Shown here: positions 43,018-51,370 of the stretch, in pieces | How the letters are laid out: each line of letters opens with the position of its first letter | Position numbering within the stretch: position 1 is the stretch's first letter | Assembly (NCBI RefSeq): GCF_003319185.1 | Contig: NZ_QOHJ01000007.1 | Location: 1-64,000, forward strand | Length of the DNA: 64,000 nt | Direction: 5' to 3' | Source: Blastococcus sp. TF02A-30 | GTDB taxonomy: Bacteria > Actinomycetota > Actinomycetes > Mycobacteriales > Geodermatophilaceae | Notes under the pieces: model-generated | Database searches by the model: none | The model's input: only the letters and a program-made list of their open reading frames with translations | What the model was told of the DNA's origin: nothing | Program-made: the position numbers and the translations under genes

Positions 43018-44238
43018 TCAGTCGGTCAGGTCCCGGACGACCGCGTCTGCCAGGAGCCGACCCCGATCGGTGAGGACGGCGAGCCCCCGACCGTACGCGT
43101 CCGCGGAGAGCAGCCCCCGGTCGACGGCGGTCGCGGCGCGGACCCGCCCGCTGTCCGAGAGGGCGGTCAGCGGGAGCCCGTCACGCAGCCGCAGGCCGAG
43201 CATCACCGTCTCCAGCGCGCGGTCGTCCTCGTCGAGGACCTCGGCCTCGGCGTGCGGGCTCTGCCCGGTGGCGAGCCGGTCGGCGTAGGCGGCCGGGTGC
43301 TTGACGTTCCACCACCGCAGGCCGCCGACGTGGCTGTGCGCGCCCGGTCCGATCCCCCACCAGTTGGCGTTGGCCCAGTAGAGCTCGTTGTGGCGGCAGC
43401 GGGCGGCGTCCGACGTCGCCCAGTTCGACACCTCGTACCAGTCGAAGCCGGCTCGCCGGAGCGTCGCGTCGGCCTGCTCGTAGCGGTCGGCGAGGACGTC
43501 GTCGTCCGGCATGGGCAGCTCGCCGCGGCCGATCCGCCGGGCCAGCCGGGTGCCCTCCTCGACGATCAGGGCGTAGGCGCTGACGTGGTCGACCGGCGAG
43601 GCCAGGACGGCTTCGAGGGAGGCGGCCCAGTCGGCGTCGGTCTCCCCCGGCGTGCCGTAGATCAGGTCCAGGTTGACGTGCTCGAATCCGGCGGCGCGGG
43701 CGTCGCGGGCGGCCTGCACGGCGCGGCCGGGGGTGTGCCGCCGGTCGAGGACGGCGAGGACGTGCTCGGCGGCGGACTGCATGCCGAGGCTGACCCGGGT
43801 GAAGCCGGCCCCGCGCAGCTGCTCGAGGTAGCTGCGGTCGACCGTCTCCGGGTTGGCCTCGGTGGTCACCTCGACGTCGTCAGCCACCGGGAACAGCTCG
43901 CGGATCGTGCCGAGGACCGCGGCCAGGTCGGCCGCCGGGAGCAGCGTCGGGGTGCCACCGCCGACGAACACGGTGGACACGGTCGGCAGGTCCGGTCCCA
44001 GCTCGCGCGCGGCGCGGTGCAGCTCGGCGATCGCGGTGCCGGCGTACTCGGCGCGGTTGGCGCCGGGACCGAGCTCGTCGGAGGTGTAGGTGTTGAAGTC
44101 GCAGTAGCCGCAGCGGGTGGCGCAGAAGGGCACGTGCACGTAGAGCCCGAACGGCGTGCGGGCGATCCCCTCGCGCGCGCTCTCCGGGAGCCCGAGCGGC
44201 GGCACGGCGCGCTCGACCAGCGGCAGGACGGTGTTCAT
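43018..44238 (-). CDS. hemW: Radical SAM heme chaperone HemW
   Basis: HemW binds heme and a [4Fe-4S] cluster and delivers heme to respiratory enzymes; it is not the coproporphyrinogen oxidase it was once named after. The 406-residue protein has GLYVHVPFCATRCGYCDFNTY (CxxxCxxC after HVPFC), VFVGGGTPTLL, EANPETVD, RVSLGMQS and a C-terminal HemW domain. The ATG at 44238 is used; its ribosome site is close and weak. Confidence 0.93.
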   Translation of the reverse strand: MNTVLPLVERAVPPLGLPESAREGIARTPFGLYVHVPFCATRCGYCDFNTYTSDELGPGANRAEYAGTAIAELHRAARELGPDLPTVSTVFVGGGTPTLLPAADLAAVLGTIRELFPVADDVEVTTEANPETVDRSYLEQLRGAGFTRVSLGMQSAAEHVLAVLDRRHTPGRAVQAARDARAAGFEHVNLDLIYGTPGETDADWAASLEAVLASPVDHVSAYALIVEEGTRLARRIGRGELPMPDDDVLADRYEQADATLRRAGFDWYEVSNWATSDAARCRHNELYWANANWWGIGPGAHSHVGGLRWWNVKHPAAYADRLATGQSPHAEAEVLDEDDRALETVMLGLRLRDGLPLTALSDSGRVRAATAVDRGLLSADAYGRGLAVLTDRGRLLADAVVRDLTD

Positions 44239-44287
44239 CTGCTCCCAGTGTGCCGCGTGCGGGCCGTCGACCGGCAGGATGCGGGAC

Positions 44288-45058
44288 GTGACCTCCGACC
44301 GAGTGCTCCAGGTGGAGGTGGCGCGCGGCGTCGCGACCCTCACCCTCGACTCCCCTGCCAACCGCAACGCGCTGTCCCGGGCGATGCGGGCGCAGCTGCG
44401 GGAGGCGCTCACCGCCGCGCTCTCCGACGACGCGGTGCGGGTCGTCGTCATCGACCACACCGGCCGGGTCTTCTGCTCGGGCATGGACCTCTCCGAGGCC
44501 GCCGGCGGGAGTTCCGACGAGCAGGGCGTGCGGGAGCTCCCCGAGCTGCTGGAGCTGGTCTGGTCCGCCCCCAAGCCCGTGGTGGGTGTCGTGCGCGGGC
44601 CGGCACGCGCGGGCGGGGTGGGGCTGGCCGCGGCCTGCGACGTCGTCGTCGCCGGCGCGTCGGCGACCTTCGCCTTCTCCGAGGTGCGGCTGGGCCTCGT
44701 GCCGGCGGTGATCTCGGCGGTCGTGCTCCCGCGGATGGTGCCGCACGTGGCGCACCGGCTGATGCTCAACGGGCAGGTGTTCGACGCCGACGTCGCCTCG
44801 GCGGGCGGGCTGGTCGACGTCGTCGTCCCCGACGCGGACGTCGACGGCGAGCTCCGCGCCCAGCTGGTGCACCTCACCGCCGGGGCGCCCACGGCGCTGG
44901 CCGAGACCAAGCGGCTGCTGCGCGCCCGGCAGGGCGCGCTCCCGTTCGACGAGCTGCTCGACCTCTCCGCCCGGTTCTTCGCCGGCGAGGAGGGCCAGGA
45001 GGGCATCGCGGCGTTCCGCGAGAAGCGCCCCGCCCGCTGGGTGCCCACCGAGGACTGA
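44288..45058 (+). CDS. Enoyl-CoA hydratase/isomerase family protein
   Basis: The 256-residue crotonase-family protein has GRVFCSGMDLSEAA for the first oxyanion loop and AACDVVVAGASATFAFSEVRLGLVPAVISAV for the second. The Glu in SEVRLG is at one catalytic position. GTG at 44288 is chosen; an ATG three codons upstream is equally in frame. It ends at a strong shared hairpin. Substrate unknown. Confidence 0.88.
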   Translation: MTSDRVLQVEVARGVATLTLDSPANRNALSRAMRAQLREALTAALSDDAVRVVVIDHTGRVFCSGMDLSEAAGGSSDEQGVRELPELLELVWSAPKPVVGVVRGPARAGGVGLAAACDVVVAGASATFAFSEVRLGLVPAVISAVVLPRMVPHVAHRLMLNGQVFDADVASAGGLVDVVVPDADVDGELRAQLVHLTAGAPTALAETKRLLRARQGALPFDELLDLSARFFAGEEGQEGIAAFREKRPARWVPTED

Positions 45059-45067
45059 GGCGGAAGC

Positions 45068-45097
45068 GGTCCCTGCCCACCGGGGTGGGCAGGGACC
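45068..45097. terminator. 14-bp perfect hairpin between convergent genes
   Basis: GGTCCCTGCCCACC and its exact complement flank a GG centre, 10 bases after the enoyl-CoA hydratase stop and 8 bases from the PH-domain gene stop. The symmetry and placement suit a bidirectional terminator. Confidence 0.85.
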
Positions 45098-45104
45098 GAC
45101 CTGA

Positions 45105-45479
45105 TCAGAGGACGTACGTGGCGATCATCTGGCCGAGGTAGCGGATGTCGGCGTTCCCCTTGAACTCCAGGCGCACCTTGCCGAGCCCGCTGAACCACAG
45201 ATCGAGCTCGGCATCCATGTCGAACGTGCCGGCGGTCTCGACGGAGAACGCCTGCACCTTGCTGTACGGCAGCGAGGTGAAGTCGCGCTTCTTCCCCGTC
45301 ACGCCCTGGACGTTGACGGCGATGAGCCGCTTGTCGGTGAAGACGACGAAGTCGCGCACGGCCTTGAAGCAGGCCACGATCTGCTCGCCGTGGATGAGCA
45401 GCGGCGCCACGGCGGGGCCGATGTCCTGGGGGTTGGCGACGCTGAGCTTGAAGACGGAACCGTTGGAGGAATCGATCAC
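45105..45479 (-). CDS. Bacterial PH-domain protein
   Basis: The 124-residue protein matches the bPH_1 pattern: GEQIVACFKAVRDFVVFTDKRLIAVNVQG, then KRDFTSLPYSKVQAFSVETAG and LDLWFSGLGKVRLEFKGNADI. These small soluble domains are common but of unknown function. GTG at 45479 is chosen. It is divergent from the sulfur operon leader. Confidence 0.88.
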   Translation of the reverse strand: MIDSSNGSVFKLSVANPQDIGPAVAPLLIHGEQIVACFKAVRDFVVFTDKRLIAVNVQGVTGKKRDFTSLPYSKVQAFSVETAGTFDMDAELDLWFSGLGKVRLEFKGNADIRYLGQMIATYVL

Positions 45480-45583
45480 CGGCGCACGGTAGGCGGGGAC
45501 CGGGCCGCCCCCGGGTGGCACACGCCGCTCGCGCCCCCGGCGGGACGCTGCTTGACGAGCGGCAGGTGCGAGTGTCAATCTCT

Positions 45584-45594
45584 ACCAAGTTGGT
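45584..45594. promoter_or_regulatory. ACCAAGTTGGT palindrome upstream of the sulfur operon
   Basis: ACCAA-G-TTGGT is a perfect dyad 30 bases before the leader-peptide start, in the region expected to hold the promoter. A TTGAC/GTCAA inverted repeat lies just upstream (about 45552-45577). Either could bind a sulfur regulator. Confidence 0.45.
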
Positions 45595-45623
45595 CGGGTT
45601 AGTGTGGAGAGGAGGTGCCGGTC

Positions 45624-45710
45624 GTGCGCGGAGCCGCCGTCCTGTCGACGCCTCTCATCCGCCGCCGGCACGTCGACCTGCTCCGGATCGTGAGCGCCGC
45701 CTGTCGATGA
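45624..45710 (+). CDS. Cysteine-type leader peptide of a sulfur operon
   Basis: This 28-residue frame (GTG start behind GAGAGGAGG) reads RGAAVLSTPLIRRRHVDLLR and ends IVSAACR. The RRxHVDLLR core and the penultimate cysteine are hallmarks of the short leader peptides found before sulfur-assimilation genes in actinobacteria. There, ribosome stalling at Cys codons is thought to couple translation to downstream expression. It lies 134 bases before the flavoprotein gene. It is too short for most gene callers. Confidence 0.85.
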   Translation: MRGAAVLSTPLIRRRHVDLLRIVSAACR

Positions 45711-45844
45711 CGACCGCCTCCGGTTCGTCATCGCGCTCGTCGTCGCCCGCCTAGACCCGTTCCGGGTCCGCCGGCGCGCCGGGTGCACCCTCCCCGCCGC
45801 CCCGGCACCGCCGGGTGCCGCGGCCTGCTCCCCGAGGACGCCCC

Positions 45845-47491
45845 GTGCCCCGCCCGCAGTCCCCCGCTGTCTCCACCACCGCCGACGTGCTGGTCCTCGG
45901 TGGCGGCCCCGCCGCCGCCTGGACGGCCATCACCGCCCGCGCCGAGGGCTCCTCCGTCGTCGTCGCCGACAAGGGCTGGTGCGGCACCAGCGGTGTCGCC
46001 GCCTCCTCCGGCATCGGCCACTGGTTCCTGCCGCCCGACCCCGCGATCCGCGCCCGGGCGATCGCCGACAAGTGGGCGCAGGGCGGGTACCTCAGCGACC
46101 GGCGACTCATGGCCGAGGTCATCGACGAGACCTGGCACCGCCTTCCGGAGCTCGTCGGCTGGCGCTACCCGTTCGCCCGCGGCGAGGACGGCGAGCCGAT
46201 CCTCGCCACGAGCTCCGGCCCCGAGTACCTCCGCACGCTCCGGCGGCAGGCCAAGCGCTCCGGCGCGCGGCTGTTCGACCACAGCCCGGCCCTCGAGCTG
46301 CTGACCGACGACGACGGCGCCGTCGTCGGGGCGGCGGGCATCTCCCGCAGCACCGGCGAGCCCTGGTCGGTGCGGGCCGGCGCCGTCGTCCTGGCCACCG
46401 GCGGGTGCACCTGGAAGAGCAACTCGCTGGGCGGCAACGTGGTCACCGGCGACGGCGCGCTCATGGCCGCCGAGGTCGGGGCGCAGCTGTCGGGCATGGA
46501 GTTCTCGAACTACTACGGGCTGGTGCCGGCCGGCGCGACGATGGACAAGAACGGCTTCTACGGGATGGCCTCGTTCTCCTACGCGGACGGCACCCCGGTG
46601 GAGGGCATCTACTTCCAGAGCACGGTGCAACTCGCCCACGCCGCGCTGCGGCACGGCGGGCAGCTCTACGCGGTCATCGACCGGGTCCCGGCCGACCGGC
46701 TCCCGACCGTCCGGAAGGCGATGGTCAACTGGAACGTCGCCTTCGAGAAGCTCGGCGTGGACCCGTTCACCCAGCGCTTCCCGATCGACTTCATCCTCGA
46801 GGGCACGGTCCGCGGCACCGGCGGCCTGCTGGTCGACCGCGACTGCTGGACCGGCGTGCCGGGGCTCTACGCCGCCGGTGACGTCGCGGCCCGCGACGCC
46901 CTCGTGGGCGGCACCTCCGGCGCCGGCTCCCCGAACGCCGCGTGGACCGTCGCCAGCGGCACGTGGGCCGGGCGGGCGGCCAGCCGGTGGGCGGCCGCGG
47001 CCGCCCGGACGGGGCCGGCCCGCCCGGCCGGGGGTGCGGGGCTGCGACCGCAGGGCCGACCGGGGGCGCCCGACGACTGGCGCGGGCTGCTGACCCTCGT
47101 GCAGGCGGAGATGCTGCCGGTCGAGCGCAACGCCGTCCGCAGCGGCCCGCAGCTGCGCGCCGCGCTCGGAACCCTCGACGAGCTGTGGGCCGACGCCCGC
47201 GACGCCCTGCGCGGCGTGGGCCGCGAGGTGCGGCACGCCCGCGAGACCGCGGCTCTGATCGCCATGGCGCGGTGGGCCGACCGCAGCGCGCTGGCCCGCA
47301 CCGAGAGCCGGGGCATGCACGTCCGCACCGACTTCCCGGCGACCGATCCGGCGCAGCGGCACCGGCTGCGCACGGGCGGCCTCGACGAGATCTGGACCGC
47401 GGTCGCGCCGATCGGCGACGACTCCCTCCCGTGGGCCGCGCTCGCCGCCCCCGGTCGCACCTCCCCCACCTCGCTGGAGGTGGCGTCGTGA
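45845..47491 (+). CDS. AprA-like FAD flavoprotein of a sulfur operon
   Basis: The 548-residue protein is a fumarate-reductase/APS-reductase-alpha family flavoprotein. It has an N-terminal FAD Rossmann motif (DVLVLGGGPAAAWTAITARA), GTSGVAASSGIGHWF, VVLATGGCTWKSNS and a C-terminal FAD motif GLYAAGDVAARDALVGGTSGAGSPNAAW. It is followed with overlapping codons by a ferredoxin with two clusters, the AprA-AprB arrangement, and then a sulfonate-type ABC importer. It may reduce or cleave an organosulfur compound. Dissimilatory AprA proteins are longer (~650 residues), so this is a distinct subgroup. The GTG at 45845 is chosen (GAGGAC site). Confidence 0.8.
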   Translation: MPRPQSPAVSTTADVLVLGGGPAAAWTAITARAEGSSVVVADKGWCGTSGVAASSGIGHWFLPPDPAIRARAIADKWAQGGYLSDRRLMAEVIDETWHRLPELVGWRYPFARGEDGEPILATSSGPEYLRTLRRQAKRSGARLFDHSPALELLTDDDGAVVGAAGISRSTGEPWSVRAGAVVLATGGCTWKSNSLGGNVVTGDGALMAAEVGAQLSGMEFSNYYGLVPAGATMDKNGFYGMASFSYADGTPVEGIYFQSTVQLAHAALRHGGQLYAVIDRVPADRLPTVRKAMVNWNVAFEKLGVDPFTQRFPIDFILEGTVRGTGGLLVDRDCWTGVPGLYAAGDVAARDALVGGTSGAGSPNAAWTVASGTWAGRAASRWAAAAARTGPARPAGGAGLRPQGRPGAPDDWRGLLTLVQAEMLPVERNAVRSGPQLRAALGTLDELWADARDALRGVGREVRHARETAALIAMARWADRSALARTESRGMHVRTDFPATDPAQRHRLRTGGLDEIWTAVAPIGDDSLPWAALAAPGRTSPTSLEVAS

Positions 47492-47934
47492 TCGAGATCG
47501 TCGACGCCGACCGCTGCACCGGCTGCGGCATCTGCGTGCGGGTGTGCCCGACCGACGTCTTCCGCGGCGAGGTGGGCGAGGTCCCGGTCATCGCCCGCCA
47601 GGACGAGTGCCAGACCTGTTCGCTGTGCGAGCTCAACTGCCCGGCGGACGCGCTGTTCGTCTCCCCGAGCGCCGCGCCCGAACCCGCGGGCTCCCCGCTG
47701 CGCGATCCGGAGCACGTCGCGGCGGCCGGCCTGTTCGGCCGCTACCGGGAGCTCGAGGGCTGGGGGCCGGGCCGCACCGCCTTCGCCTCGCGCGCCGACA
47801 CCCAGTGGGTCGGCGCCCAGGGCCGCACCCGGCTGCTGCTCATCCCGACGCCCCCGCCCGGCGTCTACGCCGCACCGGGGTCCGCCGTGGACCCCGGCTC
47901 CCTCCCGGTCGCGTTCCCCGACGCCGACCGCTGA
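47488..47934 (+). CDS. Double [4Fe-4S] ferredoxin with long C-terminal tail (AprB-like)
   Basis: The 148-residue protein has two clusters in residues 1-55: CTGCGICVRVCP and CQTCSLCELNCP. The remaining ~90 residues form a Pro/Gly-rich tail with aromatic patches (YRELEGWGPGRTAF, LLLIPTPPPGVY). AprB also has an extended tail that wraps round AprA, so a tight complex with the preceding flavoprotein is inferred. GTG at 47488 overlaps the upstream stop (GTGA). Confidence 0.88.
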   Translation: MIEIVDADRCTGCGICVRVCPTDVFRGEVGEVPVIARQDECQTCSLCELNCPADALFVSPSAAPEPAGSPLRDPEHVAAAGLFGRYRELEGWGPGRTAFASRADTQWVGAQGRTRLLLIPTPPPGVYAAPGSAVDPGSLPVAFPDADR

Positions 47935-47975
47935 CCTCCCCTCCGCTCGCACGACCCACCTCGGAAGGACCTGCC

Positions 47976-48995
47976 ATGCCCGCGCCCCTGCCCCGCCGGC
48001 GGCACCGCCGCCTGCTCTCCCTCGTCACCGCCGTCGGCCTGACCGCGGTGCTGACCGGCTGCGCCGGATCTGCCGACGCCGGCACCGGATCCGACGCCGA
48101 CGGTGCACTGGTCGACCTGGTGCTGGGGGCACCGGCGACCTCGGCCAACGGCCTGTCGTCCACGCCTCAGGGGGTGATCGGCTACGCGCTGGCCGACGAC
48201 GGCGCGCAGGACCTGCTCGCGGAGCACGGCTTCCGCTACACGGAGTTCGCCGCGTTCGAGAACGGCCCGCCCGCGGCGCAGGCGCTGGCCTCCGGTTCCC
48301 TGCAGCTCGCCGCCATCGGCGAGTCCCCGGCCCTTCTGTCGCGGGCCGCCGGCCAGCAGAACCGGGCGCTGGTCGTGCTCAGCAGCCCGGGCGGCACCTG
48401 GATCGCCGGGCGCGAGGGCGGCCCGACCAGCATCGCCGACCTCGCCGGAGCGACCGTCGGGGTCCAGTTCGGCTCGAACTTCGACCGCTACCTGCGCACC
48501 GCGCTCGGGGAGGAGGGCCTCACCGACGAGGTGCAGCTGGTCAACCTCCTGGTGGCCGACGGCTACGGGGCGCTGACCGGCGGCTCGATCGACGCCTACG
48601 CCGCACCGGCGGCCAGCGTCGGGCTGTGGGCGCAGAAGGGCGGCGTCCAGGTGATCGACAAGGCGGAGGAGTCGCACCCGGACTACCGGTCGGCACTGGT
48701 CACCCTCGTGAACGAGGACTTCCTGGCCGAGCACCCCGAGCTGCCGGACGCGTGGTGGGAGCTGTACCGGCTCGGGCTGGACAAGATCCAGGCCGACCCC
48801 GAGGCCTACTACGCCTGGGTGTCGGAGACCCTCGGCTACCCGGTGGACGTCGTCCGGGACACCACGGTCCTCGTCGACCCGCAGGAGCCGGCGTCCGACG
48901 AGGACATCGCCTCCCTCGAGGAGGCGCAGGAGTTCCTCGTCGAGCAGGGGCTGGCGAAGGAGCCCTTCGACGTGGCCGAGTGGGTCGTCCGATGA
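47976..48995 (+). CDS. ABC transporter substrate-binding lipoprotein (SsuA/NrtA type)
   Basis: The 339-residue protein has a lipoprotein signal (LTAVLTGC) and the NMT1/SsuA-like fold (FENGPPAAQALASGSLQLAAIGESPALLS, SIADLAGATVGVQFGSNFDRYL, YAAPAASVGLWAQKGGVQVI). This group binds sulfonates, nitrate, taurine or thiamine precursors. The leader peptide and flavoprotein partners favour an organosulfur ligand. The ATG follows GGAAGGAC. Confidence 0.9.
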   Translation: MPAPLPRRRHRRLLSLVTAVGLTAVLTGCAGSADAGTGSDADGALVDLVLGAPATSANGLSSTPQGVIGYALADDGAQDLLAEHGFRYTEFAAFENGPPAAQALASGSLQLAAIGESPALLSRAAGQQNRALVVLSSPGGTWIAGREGGPTSIADLAGATVGVQFGSNFDRYLRTALGEEGLTDEVQLVNLLVADGYGALTGGSIDAYAAPAASVGLWAQKGGVQVIDKAEESHPDYRSALVTLVNEDFLAEHPELPDAWWELYRLGLDKIQADPEAYYAWVSETLGYPVDVVRDTTVLVDPQEPASDEDIASLEEAQEFLVEQGLAKEPFDVAEWVVR

Positions 48996-49921
48996 CGCTC
49001 ACCACCGGCCCCAGCCCGTCCTCCGCCGTCGTCCCGGACCCGACGGCGGCCGTCGTCCAGGACGGGTCGCTCGTGGTCGCCGCGGCCCCGGAGGCGGCGG
49101 GCCTCCAGCCCCCGACGGCCGTCCTGCCCACCGCACGGCCCCGGCTCGTGCAGCTCGTCCTGCGGGTGCTGCTGCCGATCGCCCTGGTGGTCCTGTGGTG
49201 GTGGGCCACCCGGCCGGGCGGCTGGGTCCGGCCGCAGGTCCTCGCCGCCCCCGGCCAGGTGTGGACGACGTTCGCCGACCTCGCCGGCTCGGGTGTGCTC
49301 TGGGACAACCTGTCGGCGTCGCTGCAGCGGGCAGCCACCGGGCTGCTGATCGGCGGCACGATCGGGCTGTCGCTCGGCGTCCTCACCGGGTTCGCGAAGC
49401 TGGGCGAGGAGCTGCTCGACCCGACGCTGCAGATGCTGCGCACCATCCCGTTCCTGGCGCTGGGCCCGCTGTTCATCGTCTGGTTCGGCATCGGCGAGAC
49501 GCCGAAGGTGGTGCTGATCGCCGTCGCCACGGCGTTCCCGCTGTACCTGAACACCTACGCCGGCGTGCGGTCGGTGGACCGGAGGTCGCTGGAGGCCGCG
49601 CGGGTCTTCGGGCTGTCCCGGCTGGCGCTGGTGCGGCGGGTCGTCGTCCCGGCGGCGCTGCCGGGCCTGCTGGTCGGGCTCCGGGTCGCGCTCGGGGTGT
49701 CGCTGCTGGGCCTGATCTTCGCCGAGCAGATCAACACCACGCAGGGCATCGGCTACCTGATGACCTCGGCGATGGCGTTCTTCCAGACCGACGTGATGGT
49801 CGTCTGCATCCTGGTCTACGCGCTGTGGGGCCTGCTGGCCGATCTGCTGGTGCGGCTGCTCGAGCACCTGCTCATGCCGTGGCGGCGCACCCACGCGCGC
49901 ACCCGGGCGGGTGCCCGGTGA
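48992..49921 (+). CDS. ABC transporter permease (SsuC-like)
   Basis: The 309-residue protein has six membrane helices after an unusually long N-terminal extension (~60 residues). It has the ABC-permease EAA loop (SLEAARVFGLSRLALVRRVVVPAALPGLLVGLRVAL). TIPFLALGPLFIVWFGIGETPK is typical of SsuC/TauC. ATG overlaps the binding-protein stop. It would import the substrate captured by the lipoprotein. Confidence 0.93.
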   Translation: MTLTTGPSPSSAVVPDPTAAVVQDGSLVVAAAPEAAGLQPPTAVLPTARPRLVQLVLRVLLPIALVVLWWWATRPGGWVRPQVLAAPGQVWTTFADLAGSGVLWDNLSASLQRAATGLLIGGTIGLSLGVLTGFAKLGEELLDPTLQMLRTIPFLALGPLFIVWFGIGETPKVVLIAVATAFPLYLNTYAGVRSVDRRSLEAARVFGLSRLALVRRVVVPAALPGLLVGLRVALGVSLLGLIFAEQINTTQGIGYLMTSAMAFFQTDVMVVCILVYALWGLLADLLVRLLEHLLMPWRRTHARTRAGAR

Positions 49922-50628
49922 GCGGCCCCCTCGCGGTGCGGATCAGCGGCGCGGAGAAGTCGTTCGGCGGCCGGCCGGTCCTGGCCGGCGTCGACCTGGA
50001 CATCGCCGCGGGCGAGTTCGTGGCGCTGCTCGGGCGCAGCGGCTCGGGGAAGACGACGCTGCTGCGGGTGCTGCTCGGGCTCGAGCAGCTCGACGCCGGA
50101 GCGGCCCTGGTGCCCGACCGGCGCACCGCGGTCTTCCAGGAACCGCGGCTGATCGAGTCCACCCGCGTGCTGGGCAACGTGCTGCTCGGCCAGCGGCCGA
50201 CCGCCGCGCGCAGGGACGCCGCCCGCGCCGCCCTGGCCGAGGTGGGGCTGGAGGCGCACGCCGGGGCGTGGCCCTCGACGCTGTCCGGCGGCGAGGCCCA
50301 GCGGGTGGCCCTGGCCCGGGCGCTGGTCCGGGAGCCGGAGCTGCTGCTGCTCGACGAGCCGTTCGCCGCCCTGGACGCGCTCACCCGGCTGACCACGCAG
50401 GGCCTGGTGGCCGAGCTCTGCCGGCGGCACCGGCCGGCGGTCCTGCTGGTCACCCACGACGTCGAGGAGGCGATCCTGCTGGCCGACCGGATCGTGGTGC
50501 TCACCGACGGCCGGATGGGCCTGGACGTGCGGATCGACGACCCCGCGGCCCGGCGCCGGGACCACCCGGCGTTCACCGCGCTGCGCGGCCGGCTGCTCGC
50601 CGAGCTGGGGGTGCCAGTCGCCGCCTGA
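49918..50628 (+). CDS. ABC transporter ATPase (SsuB-like)
   Basis: The 236-residue ATPase has Walker A GRSGSGKTT, the Q-loop in FQEPRL, the signature LSGGEAQRVALARAL, Walker B ELLLLDEPFAALD and the H-loop LVTHDVEEA. GTG overlaps the permease stop. Last gene of the operon, which has no SsuD-type monooxygenase. Confidence 0.95.
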   Translation: MSGPLAVRISGAEKSFGGRPVLAGVDLDIAAGEFVALLGRSGSGKTTLLRVLLGLEQLDAGAALVPDRRTAVFQEPRLIESTRVLGNVLLGQRPTAARRDAARAALAEVGLEAHAGAWPSTLSGGEAQRVALARALVREPELLLLDEPFAALDALTRLTTQGLVAELCRRHRPAVLLVTHDVEEAILLADRIVVLTDGRMGLDVRIDDPAARRRDHPAFTALRGRLLAELGVPVAA

Positions 50629-50640
50629 GCGCCGGGGCCG

Positions 50641-51294
50641 TCAGCGCAGGCGGGCGGCCCCGGCTCCGGTGAGCCGGTCGAGCGCCGCCGTGCGCCCGGT
50701 CAGGAGCAGCAGCAGGGCCTCGATCGGCCCCTCGACCGGTTCGCCGTCCCCGGCCGCCCAGTCGGCGTCCGTGGCGGTCAGGCGCAGCCCGCGCAACCGG
50801 CGCCGGGCGGAGAAGGTGGTCGCCATCGGCCACGGCATCGTCCACACCCGGGTCGCCGCGGTCGCCGCGGCGTCGACCGGCATAGGACGGGACCGGCCCA
50901 GCGGCAGCGCGATGTCCTGGCCGTGCACCAGCACGTCGAGCAGCGGCTCGAGGTGGCTGACGCCCGGCGCGGTGCGCCGGGAACCGGCCATCGCCCGGAT
51001 CTGCGCGACCAGCGCGGCCGGCGGCAGCTCGGCGTGCCGGACGGCGGTGTCGTGGATCATCCGCGGGAGGCTGCCGCGGGCACGGGCGAGGTCGACCGCC
51101 GCCCGGGCCGGGCCCGTGTGCGCGAGCGCGAGGTGCGCGACCACGTCGCGGACCCGCCACCCCGCGCACAGCGACGGGCGCTCCCACTCCTCGTCGGTCA
51201 GCCCGTCCAGCAGATCGGCGAGCTCCAGGCGCTCCCGGTCGATCGTGGTCCAGACGGCGTCGGCGTCCATCCTGCGGGTCGGCTGCGGTCCCAT
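50641..51294 (-). CDS. Maleylpyruvate isomerase/DinB-like family protein
   Basis: The 217-residue protein begins WTTIDRERLELADLLDGLTDEEWERPSLCAGWRVRDVVAHLA. This is the mycothiol-dependent maleylpyruvate isomerase N-terminal (DinB-like) pattern, with a histidine in VAHLA and another in DVLVHGQDIA. These proteins use metal-bound mycothiol or related cofactors; specific activity is unknown. It is divergent from the marR gene and shares an operator-like dyad with it. ATG at 51294 is chosen. Confidence 0.82.
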   Translation of the reverse strand: MGPQPTRRMDADAVWTTIDRERLELADLLDGLTDEEWERPSLCAGWRVRDVVAHLALAHTGPARAAVDLARARGSLPRMIHDTAVRHAELPPAALVAQIRAMAGSRRTAPGVSHLEPLLDVLVHGQDIALPLGRSRPMPVDAAATAATRVWTMPWPMATTFSARRRLRGLRLTATDADWAAGDGEPVEGPIEALLLLLTGRTAALDRLTGAGAARLR

Positions 51295-51335
51295 GGCGGG
51301 CTCCTGCGAGCTAGTACGATGATCGAACCAAAGTA

Positions 51336-51350
51336 GTTCGAAGCTCGAAC
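51336..51350. promoter_or_regulatory. GTTCGA-AGC-TCGAAC operator for the MarR regulator
   Basis: Perfect 6-base arms with a 3-base spacer lie in the 76-base gap between divergent marR and maleylpyruvate-isomerase-like genes. A TCGAAC half-site lies at 51323-51328. MarR proteins commonly bind such dyads and repress both directions. Confidence 0.6.
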
Positions 51351-51370
51351 CTCGGTCAAGAAGGAGGCCC

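Noticed and set aside
43252-45141. 629-codon plus-strand frame across hemW
   Set aside because: It is a shadow of hemW and the enoyl-CoA hydratase in another frame.
45845-47491. Calling the flavoprotein L-aspartate oxidase or SdhA
   Set aside because: The partner ferredoxin with tail, the transporter genes and the Cys leader peptide do not fit NAD synthesis or the TCA cycle.
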